From Nemertoderma westbladi (Eukaryota > Xenacoelomorpha > Nemertodermatida > Nemertodermatidae), in assembly GCA_032718475.1 (NCBI GenBank), contig JAUCBJ010004780.1, positions 1 to 64,000 of the forward strand: a stretch of DNA of 64,000 nt, given 5' to 3'. Of this stretch, positions 57,164 to 64,000 are shown one piece after another. How positions within the stretch are numbered: position 1 is the stretch's first letter; every line of letters begins with the position of its first letter. The translations under genes were made by a program, and so were the position numbers. The notes below the pieces were generated by a model. It made no database searches and was not told the DNA's origin. It saw nothing but the letters and a program-made list of their open reading frames with translations.

Positions 57164-57399
57164 ACTCAGCCGTTCATCACCTGGGCTTACACACATAGCG
57201 ATTATAATATCAATATGATATGGTTTTCAAATCGAATTCGGGATTATTTTCGTTAATAATTTTGATATTAATTTAATATTATTTTATTACGCACAATCTG
57301 TTACCAACTAATTTTTTTTATTAAAGTTGGAATTCTCGATCCACTACATATTCGATTATGTAATTTTAACATATATTTTTATTGAGTTTTTTCCGAAAG

Positions 57400-57650
57400 T
57401 CGAAAGGTTTTTTTCACTCCTATAAAGAGGAGGACAGAACTAATATATTTACTTTGACTCTTGATTGGTTAGCGATGCCTTATGGCTGGCAGATAGGCGA
57501 CTTTGGACGTAATAAAAATCCATCCCTCTCCAGAGGAAAATCGACAAGGATAACAGCTGATTTCTGCCAAAAATCAAGGTGTAACCTGTTCTATTAATTT
57601 TCTTTTAGTGTTTTGGTTAGAAGAACGTGCCACTGTAACCTGCTAATTTC
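57400..57650. repeat. Dispersed repeat copy, reverse orientation to 46711
   Basis: Ends with TGGTTAGAAGAACGTGCCAC and TGTAACCTGCT, the complement of the motif at 46711. The preceding plus frame has SLSRGKSTRITAD, related to the frame at 46782-47072. Confidence 0.55.
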
Positions 57651-57749
57651 CCCTAATTGATAATTAAACATTGAGGCGATATCGGTTTTGCGTCCACCAC
57701 CCTCACTCTGTTCTCCCCAATACACCATAACAATGAAAAGTTTTAGAAA

Positions 57750-58358
57750 TTAGTTGTCTTTATGAATATCGTCTAATGTTAAAGAGTCGAACTTCTTATA
57801 AAACTGAATGGCGTCTGTCAGTCCGAGTCCTTTTAAATCCCCGGCCTCGGGTATGCGACAAAGTTCAGTGAACCCGAACTTCCTCCACATGTGAATGGAC
57901 GCCGAATTATTAACGAAAACGAGATTAAAGAACGCCGCTTGGTACCCCAAACCCGGGGCGATGCGTAGAAACTCCTTCCCCATGAACGAACCCAATCCTT
58001 CTCCTCTCGCCTCCTGTCCAACAACGAAACCCGCGTTACAAATGTGGGAACATCGACCTGGGAAGTTCGGTTTTACGTAGAATGCGCCGACAATGGAACC
58101 ATCCGTGGAATCCTTTAGAACAAAAACGTCGTGGGAAAGATAGTAGGCCTTAAAGTCATTAACGTCCGATAGATCGATCTGTGGGTACGATGTACCTTCC
58201 TGGATCACGTTTGCTACTAAGATATGGAGTTGGTTCGTGTCAGTATCAGCTTCGTAGTGATCTAACGTTACTCTCCTGCCGGTCTTTGATACCCAACTAA
58301 TTGGGAGGAATGATAATCGAGTTGTATTGCTGTTACGTGGTGGTATGTAGTACGCCAT
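57750..58358 (-). CDS. GNAT-family N-acetyltransferase, Mpr1-like
   Basis: 202 residues, one exon; the first ATG in frame is at 58358. A GNAT fold: the acetyl-CoA loop is QEARGEGLGSFMGKEF (115-130), matching Q/R-x-x-G-x-G/A. It is preceded by the beta strand CSHICNAGFVV and followed by FFNLVFVNNSASIHMWRKFG, with the Asn and Trp/Gly positions typical of motif B. The overall string order (FYVKPNFPGRC, then APGLGYQAAFFNLVF, then LCRIPEAG) resembles fungal Mpr1-type acetyltransferases acting on azetidine-carboxylate or proline-pathway aldehydes. Substrate in animals is unknown, so only the family is firm. Intronless; flanked by repeats on both sides. Confidence 0.8.
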   Translation of the reverse strand: MAYYIPPRNSNTTRLSFLPISWVSKTGRRVTLDHYEADTDTNQLHILVANVIQEGTSYPQIDLSDVNDFKAYYLSHDVFVLKDSTDGSIVGAFYVKPNFPGRCSHICNAGFVVGQEARGEGLGSFMGKEFLRIAPGLGYQAAFFNLVFVNNSASIHMWRKFGFTELCRIPEAGDLKGLGLTDAIQFYKKFDSLTLDDIHKDN

Positions 58359-58616
58359 TTTACTTAGAAGTATCAAATAAAAATGTAAATTTATCTACTG
58401 TTATATTGAAACAATAATAATTATATTATAATCTAATGTTTTAATAAAATCAAACGAAAAATATATGAGCGAATTGTAAAATCTAATTGTTATTTTAATG
58501 TATTTACATTAATCCTCCGAACCGAACTATCAATCAGTGTTTTAATTTTTGCTTCAAACCTCAGATTAATCCAGTCCTGGGCCTACTGATCTGTAAAAAA
58601 AACTAAAATAACTCTA
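58359..58616. other. Acetyltransferase 5' flank
   Basis: AT-rich, nothing recognised. Confidence 0.4.
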
Positions 58617-58624
58617 CTCACGAC

Positions 58625-58881
58625 GGTTCGTTGGGTGAATTCTTAGCCCTCGAGTATTCATAGCCCGCGAGTATTCATAGCCCTCGAGTATTCATAGCCC
58701 GCGGGTATACATAGCCCGCGAATATTACCGGTATTAGCCCGCGAGTTAGTAAAGGAGCAGGTTAGTAAAGGAGCAGGTTTCGGAGGCGTATCGGGGGAAC
58801 CAAAACAATAAACGTTATTGTTTTGCGGGCTAAGAATACCCACGGGCTAAGAATACTCGCGGGCTAAGAATTCCTGAGACC
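58625..58881. mobile_element. 257-bp inverted-repeat element with 8-bp target duplication
   Basis: CTCACGAC flanks both sides (58617-58624 and 58882-58889). The ends begin GGT and end ACC, with GAATTCTTAGCCC at the left (58638-58650) pairing with GGGCTAAGAATTC at the right (58861-58873). Inside each arm TAGCCCGCGAGTATTCA-type units recur in tandem (18 bp). The centre carries two partial AAAGGAGCAGGTT motifs. Non-coding. Confidence 0.72.
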
Positions 58882-58889
58882 CTCACGAC

Positions 58890-60223
58890 CTTAGCTGGTA
58901 TAAACCTACAAACGAAATCCTGATATCTATAAATGGATCACAAAACACTGAAGTACAACAGACGATGTTAATTTGAATTTCCCTCCAATTTCACACCTTT
59001 AAGTTTTTTTTATAAGTTTACAAAGCAATTAACTCTGTAGCTACCTGGGCCGATTCATGGCAGCTTTCAATTACAATGGAAAAAATGCGAAGTACTTCAC
59101 ATAGGAAATTGTAATAACAATACTGATTTTCCGATGCTTCAAAACGAAAACGCTGAGTGATTTATTTACAGCGTATAAATCATACTTGCAGCATATGGGA
59201 ATCCTGAGGAAATTATTGCAGCTTTCAGATCATTGTACGATGGTTGCGGCACAATTGTGTCTAATGCTGATGGGGACACATTGTTGCTGCAGGTATAAAT
59301 CCTGCCTTTAAAATTACTTATTTTACCAATTTACCCAAAATACTGTATATTTAGTGATAAAGGACCAGTTACGGTATCATATTGATTTGTTTCTTACAAA
59401 TTATTCTTTAGTAAAGGTTCTTACGCCATCTAGTGCTATTACACCTATATTCGATCTAATTTCTACTGTAAAGGCCTACTAAACCTCAAATGGAATACGT
59501 GATGCTTATTATATCATATTATATATATATATATAATATATATTATATATATTATATTATAGCTATATATATTATAGCGTATTATATATACGTGATACGC
59601 TCGGGAAATAAAATAACTCGAGTATAGTGGAAAAGTTGTAACTTTTATTTTCCTAAGTACTAAATACTTAATTATACTAATAAAATGTATTTAATGTGAA
59701 CAATACCGTCTGTGGGTAATGGATACATGACTTGTCCACCAAAAATACTATTCAATTAATTCAGCCAATTTAGTTATATATCCAATTTGAAGTTTATGCA
59801 ATGTGTTACCCCTAGCGGCCAATATAGGAAAATATAGAAATTTTAGAAAGTAAACCATTTAAATAAGTTTGACATCAATTTTTACTAACAAATTCGGGTG
59901 ATTTTTGATGATCGAATCTTACGGCGATTGGATGAATTAAGCCTAGAGCTATACAACACACATGACACAGTTAATGTTTTACCTTGGAGCTTGGGTGTTA
60001 TTATTCCCTTGGGCAAAATAACACCTATGCAATTAATGAATTAAAGTGAAACACACCGAACATTTTCCAATTCCCTTGGGAAAAATAAATATAAACACCC
60101 CCAAAACTTTCCAAGCCCCATTTTGTAAACTCTTCCCCCAAACAATGCCCTTTTAGAATCTGTAAATAGTTGTTAAGGGACAAAAATAATCGAAATGCAT
60201 ACCATAATATGTGTAACAACTTA
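58890..60223. other. Intergenic with RT fragment (59183-59290), AT palindromes (59515-59590) and a small hairpin
   Basis: 59994-60025 is a stem-loop (GGTGTTATT with AATAACACC around ATTCCCTTGGGCAA). 59515-59590 is nearly pure TA. No gene recognised. Confidence 0.5.
59183..59290 (+). pseudogene. RT fragment, same family as 61000-63190
   Basis: The plus strand translates to LAAYGNPEEIIAAFRSLYDG and ADGDTLLLQ, matching AAYGIPEEVIAAIRSLYDG in the minus copy near 62140-62200. It stops at a GCAG|GTATAAA boundary, so it may be a short insertion. Confidence 0.7.
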
Positions 60224-60356
60224 CTTATTCCCCAGAAGTTAGTTATTTTCCCAGTTATTTAACCCTTGGGCAGGAACACCCCCGGGCTTCGCCCTCGGGT
60301 TGTTTCCTGCCCCCGGGTTAACTAACTGGGAAAATAACTAACTTCTGGGGAATAAG
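60224..60356. repeat. 133-bp near-perfect hairpin
   Basis: CTTATTCCCCAGAAGTTAGT and TATTTTCCCAGTTA and AACCC and GGGCAGGAA at the left match the right arm in reverse complement with only three or four differences over about 56 bases. The loop is GC-rich (CCCCCGGGCTTCGCCCTCGGG). Confidence 0.9.
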
Positions 60357-60619
60357 CATAGTTGTGCTATGATTGATTTTACTCTCTTTTTGTTATTGTT
60401 TTACAGAAGAAGTCGCACTGCCCATGCAGAGGCTTTGGTCCCCGGTCAAGTTTAGTTGACTGGTGGTTATTACAGGCCTACGGTCTAAACTTAAGGAGTT
60501 AATAATTGAATTATAATATATTATTGTTGTTGCAATAAATGGTCGATACCAAAGGGAAGGCATAACAATCACAAAGAGGGTTAATAAAAATAAATTTTCG
60601 TTGAAATAATATTTAAAAA

Positions 60620-60985
60620 ATGTCTTATCGTTCGAGTGCCAACAGGAGCGCTTCTGACAGTGACCAAACCCCTAATCTTGATGTGACTGCAATATCGATA
60701 CATTCCGACCATCCGTCCATAATCAGTGTCTGTGACGTTGAAGGGTACAACCAAACTGAACCCGAAAATCAAACAGCACAAGAAGACGCTATTCGCCAAC
60801 ACTTGGGAGAATATATAAAAGCAGTGGGGGAACAAGAGTTGATAAGGAGATTACGTGGACATCGCCCAACTAGTCCCACCACCAAGAAAATCCTAAAAGA
60901 TATCGGCCAAGACATGGATTTAGAAAGTACCCGGTCCCCGGACCCCAAGTACCTTACTGATCTAGACTTTGCTGATGACTTATAA
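60620..60985 (+). CDS. Hypothetical 121-residue protein ending in an RT-derived segment
   Basis: ATG at 60620. The first 100 residues are hydrophilic, Ser/Asp/Gln-rich, with AIRQHLGEYIKAVGEQELIR probably helical; no domain recognised. The last residues, KYLTDLDFADDL, are the catalytic RT segment of the retroelement family to the right, in the same sense, followed at once by a stop. It may be a gag-like or upstream ORF joined by deletion to an RT piece, or a host exon read into a transposon. No splice sites support either view. Confidence 0.35.
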   Translation: MSYRSSANRSASDSDQTPNLDVTAISIHSDHPSIISVCDVEGYNQTEPENQTAQEDAIRQHLGEYIKAVGEQELIRRLRGHRPTSPTTKKILKDIGQDMDLESTRSPDPKYLTDLDFADDL

Positions 60986-60989
60986 GTAC

Positions 60990-62630
60990 TCTCAGAATCA
61001 CTACTACTACGATCGGCATGCTGCATTGCAGCTGCATTATATATATATTTATATTACATATATGTATATAACTCAAGAAAGCCATGGGCTATCCACTATG
61101 CTTATTCACTCCATGAGGCCGCCAAAGCACAAGATTATGCACTGACTGGTCCTCATGGCGATAGCAATGTCCTGCAAAGCAGAGGGGGCTTTGTTCAAGT
61201 GTCAAGCTAGGGAAGAATGATGGAACACCTCCAATGGCAATGTTGTATAGAGTCTGATTGGAGATGTGTTCATTGTACTTGACACAATGAACCCGGCGTA
61301 GCATTCTTGTGAAAGTGCCATTCAGAGATTTGGTATCCTCTGCAGTTAGAGACCAGCATGGATTCCCATATAAGAGTCTGGTACTACTACTGCCATAAAT
61401 ACTTGAACCTTAAGGTTCCTTTTTATTCTATGGGACTTCCAACGCTACCCATGCCTTCCCCTTACGTATCCGAGGTCGGACCTGACTTTCTGATCCTTGA
61501 TCCCAAGTAGCAGAAGTCATCTACGTGCTCAAGCAAGCCGTTCTTAGAGCTTATGCCCGTACGATCAGACATTTCTTGAGGACTGTCTGTCTAGGTTAAC
61601 TGTCATGATTGTGGTCTTTTTGGAATTTTCAAAAAGACCATCACTAGAAGCAATCTGGTCCAATGATCAGAGGAGCCGTTGGGCTCCCTCTAGTGATTCT
61701 GAGAGTACAGTACTCCTAAGTCATCAGCAAAGTCTAGATCAGTTAGGTACTTGGCAGGATTTCCTTGACTTCTGGAGCCAGTAGGGGGTGTTACCATCAC
61801 CCCGGAATTTACAAAAAGACCATCACTAGAAGCAACCTGCTCCAATGATCAGAGGAGCCGTTGGGCTCCCTCTAGTGATTCTGAGTACTCCTAAGTCATC
61901 AGCAAAGTCTAGATCAGTTAGATACTTGGCAGGATTTCCTCGACTTCTGGAGCCAGTAGGGGGTGTTACCATCACCCCATCTTCATTAAGATGGTCTAAG
62001 GACATGCGTAGAACATAATCAACCACAATTACGAATAAGAATGGTGCAAGTATGTCACCCTGAAGGACTCCCCATAAGACTTCGAATGGATCTGTGTCAC
62101 CATCAGCAGTAGCCACAAATGTGGTGGGACCATCGTACAGTGATCTGATAGCTGCAATAACTTCTTCAGGAATCCCATATGCTGCCAGTATGCTGAACAT
62201 ACGTGGTCGGGAGACTGATTCGAAGGCTTTAAAGAAGTCAACAAAGATAATAGTATTGATAACTCTTATAATATTGATAACTTTTCGATTATCCTTCCAA
62301 GTGCCAGAATAAGCTCCATGGTCCCACGACCTTTACGGAACCCATTTTGGTTCCCACGTAACAGTCTCTCAACAGGATCCCTGATCCGATTTAATAGAAT
62401 GTTGTATAGCTTTGCAGCAATCGCGATTAAAGAGATTCCACGAAAAGATCCGCCTTTTTTTAGGTTGCCCTTGTTTGGGGCTGGGACCAACGTATTTGTT
62501 TTCAGTTCTCAGTACTCTCAGAATCACTGGAGCCCTATGGCTCCTTTGCTCATTGGAGCAGCCTGCTTCTGGTGTAGGTCTTTTTATAAATTCCAATATG
62601 AAACTGTTGACAGTGAAACTTGATAGCACT
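60990..62630 (-). pseudogene. Non-LTR RT element, minus-strand copy (RT to 3' end)
   Basis: In minus-strand order: KGGSFRGISLIAIAAKLYN, QNGFRKGRGTMELILALGRI, FSILAAYGIPEEVIAAIRSLYD, VLWGVLQGDILAPFLFVIVV, YLTDLDFADDLGVL (the FADD catalytic motif), then YLGS, and the C-terminal LRRVHCVKYNEHISNQTLYN, LCFAGHCYRHEDQSVHNLVL. Stops and frame changes break it and a 170-bp piece with the catalytic motif is duplicated (61635-61978). The 3' end near 61000 has a TAG-repeat tail and GCATGCTGCATTGCAGCTGC. The FADD motif and the FAGHC block are of a type widespread in invertebrate non-LTR elements. Confidence 0.82.
61635..61978. repeat. Tandem duplication of the RT catalytic-motif segment
   Basis: 61635-61803 and 61814-61978 both contain AAAGACCATCACTAGAAGC, GGAGCCGTTGGGCTCCCTC, AAGTCATCAGCAAAGTCTAG and GGGGGTGTTACCATCACCCC. 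The first copy has 8 extra bases (AGTACAGT). Confidence 0.92.
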
Positions 62631-62634
62631 CAAA

Positions 62635-63275
62635 GAGATGTCTGATCGTAAAGGCATAAGCTCCAGGGATGTCTTGCTTGTGTATGTGGATGACTTCTGC
62701 TACTTGGGATCATGGATCAGAATGTCAGATACGTAAGAACAGAATAGTCTGTCCAGGATTTGGAAGTCCCATAGAATAAAACGGAACCTTAAGGTTCGAT
62801 TATTTATGGCAGTAGTAGTACCAGTACTCTTATATGGGAGTCCATGCTGGGCTCTAACTGCAGAGGATGCACTTTCACAAGAATGCTGCGCCGGGTTCAT
62901 TGTATCAAGTACAATGAACAGATCTCCAATCAGACGCTATAAAACATTGGAGGTGTTCCATTAATCTCCCCTAGCTTGACACTTGAACGGAACCGGCTCT
63001 GCTTTGCAGCACATTGCTTTCGCCGCGAGGACCAGCCATTGCATAATCTTGTGGCCTCGTGTAGTGAATAAGCATGGTGGACAGCCCATGACTTTCTTGA
63101 GACTTAAAGGACACTGGACATGAATATGTGGATGATCTAGCAAATGTCATGGGTGATAGGGAGTTGTGGCGGCGACATTTTGTCGACAAACCGGCACAGC
63201 ATTCTTAATATAATGTAATATACATAATGCAATGCAGCTGAAATGCAGCATGCCGATAGTAGTAGTAGTAGTACT
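62635..63275 (+). pseudogene. Non-LTR RT element, plus-strand 3' part, head-to-head with the minus copy
   Basis: The plus strand shows DDFCYLGSW, then LRRVHCIKYNEQISNQT and LCFAAHCFRREDQPLHNLV, the same C-terminal block as the minus copy, ending near GCATGCCGATAGTAGTAGTA (63247-63275), the same 3' tail. Thus 61000-61590 and 62635-63275 form a long inverted repeat with the two 3' ends outward. Confidence 0.8.
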
Positions 63276-63589
63276 ATAAAGCAGAGCGGAATATACCCGT
63301 TGTAGTTTTCGTTGGGCATTGCATGGAAAGTCGGCATTAACGTCCAATTGAAACAATTTGTTGAAAAAACCACACCTTCACCTATCATAATACCAATAAT
63401 AATTAATTATTATATATATATTTATGCAAAACGACTGGCATGGAACTCTACTATTTGACTAAAGGTCAAGTCACATATCAGTTTGTATTAGTCCATTTCT
63501 ACAGGACTGTGTAATTACTGTAATACATCTTATATTGATTAGATAAACCTAGCGATAGGGTGTTTATCTATTATTAACTAATATTTAGG
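63276..63589. other. Non-coding, nothing recognised
   Basis: AT-rich spacer between the RT copy and the terminal minisatellite. Confidence 0.4.
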
Positions 63590-64000
63590 GTTATATTGAA
63601 AAATATCGAGACATGAAAAATATCGAGAGTAAAATAACGCGAGTAAAAACATCGAGTGTTGAAAAATAACGATAATATCGAGAGTTCAAAAAATATCGAG
63701 AGTAAAAATATCGAGGGTAAAAATATCGAGAGTAAAAATACCGAGTGTTGAAAAATATCGAGAGTAAAAATATCGAGAGTAAAAATATCGAGTGTAGAAA
63801 AATATCGTGAGTAAAAATATCGAGTGTTGAAAAATATCGAGAGTAAAAATATCGAGTGTTGAAAAATATCGAGTGTTGAAAAATATCGAGTGTTGAAAAA
63901 TATCGAGTGTTGAAAAATATCGAGTGTTGAAAAATATCGAGTGTTGAAAAATATCGAGAGTAAAAATATCGAGTGTTGAAAAATATCGAGAGTAAAAATA
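63590..64000. repeat. 15/17-bp minisatellite, runs off the right edge
   Basis: Two interleaved units, AAAAATATCGAGAGT (15) and AAAAATATCGAGTGTTG (17), about 25 copies. TATCGA is palindromic. The left part is more diverged (AATAACGCGAG, ACCGAG), the right part nearly exact. Confidence 0.93.

Larger units (their letters stand above)
56609..57749. other. Intergenic between the zinc-finger and acetyltransferase genes
   Basis: Holds the tRNA-like sequence at 57088 and a dispersed repeat copy at 57400-57650; otherwise AT-rich. Confidence 0.4.

Noticed and set aside
58658-58843. 61-codon frame with NTRG repeats
   Set aside because: Lies wholly inside the 257-bp inverted-repeat element and reflects its tandem units.

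Overview
The window reads as nuclear DNA of an invertebrate animal. It is AT-rich, has spliced genes with GT-AG introns, and carries metazoan or pan-eukaryotic families (OATP transporter, eIF3k, V-ATPase B, NOP16, endosomal syntaxin, C2H2 zinc finger). It also has many non-LTR retrotransposon remnants, hAT-type and other inverted-repeat elements, minisatellites, and more than ten poly(G)/poly(C) runs of 17-25 bases. I cannot name the species. Palindromic octamers such as TAGGCCTA and TACCGGTA are conspicuously common.

Layout. 1-1177: reverse transcriptase (RT) remnant. 1420-3010: stretch with spaced GCAGCC motifs. 3150-10204: three related four-pass LAPTM/DUF4728-like membrane protein genes, all minus strand; the first is broken by a stop codon. 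They are separated by a CR1/L2-like retroelement end and two tandem arrays. 14394-18304: an intronless OATP (SLCO) gene and, convergent to it, an intronless eIF3k gene. 18781-19968: RT remnant split by a 588-bp hAT-like element with a clean 8-bp target duplication. 21446-33405: a multi-exon plus-strand gene whose exons all join in frame, predicting three copper-site-less cupredoxin-like domains, a chitobiase C-terminal-like (Fn3-like) domain and a fibronectin III domain. One intron has a GC donor and holds a 2.3-kb, 22-bp minisatellite; another holds a 2.9-kb hAT-like element; a third would be only 38 bp. 34350-36346: V-ATPase subunit B in two exons.

36347-45785 is repeat territory: a 1.05-kb palindrome, a tRNA-like SINE head, a 1507-bp element with very long inverted repeats around a 70-codon zinc-ribbon ORF, a 63-bp satellite, and a mariner-like MITE. 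45786-48508: NOP16 and an endosomal syntaxin, both intronless. 48827-50945: a disrupted inverted repeat. 51381-52960: two tandem arrays. 53762-56608: a two-exon C2H2 zinc-finger gene. 57750-58358: a GNAT acetyltransferase resembling the Mpr1 type. 58625-64000: a small inverted-repeat element, a 133-bp hairpin, back-to-back RT fragments, and a final minisatellite running off the window.

The genes do not form a pathway. Housekeeping functions (translation initiation, ribosome biogenesis, endolysosomal acidification and trafficking) lie among dense mobile DNA. The most notable points are the cupredoxin/Fn3 gene, the zinc-ribbon-bearing long inverted-repeat element, the run of intronless housekeeping genes, and several mobile elements whose ends and target duplications can be read to the base.
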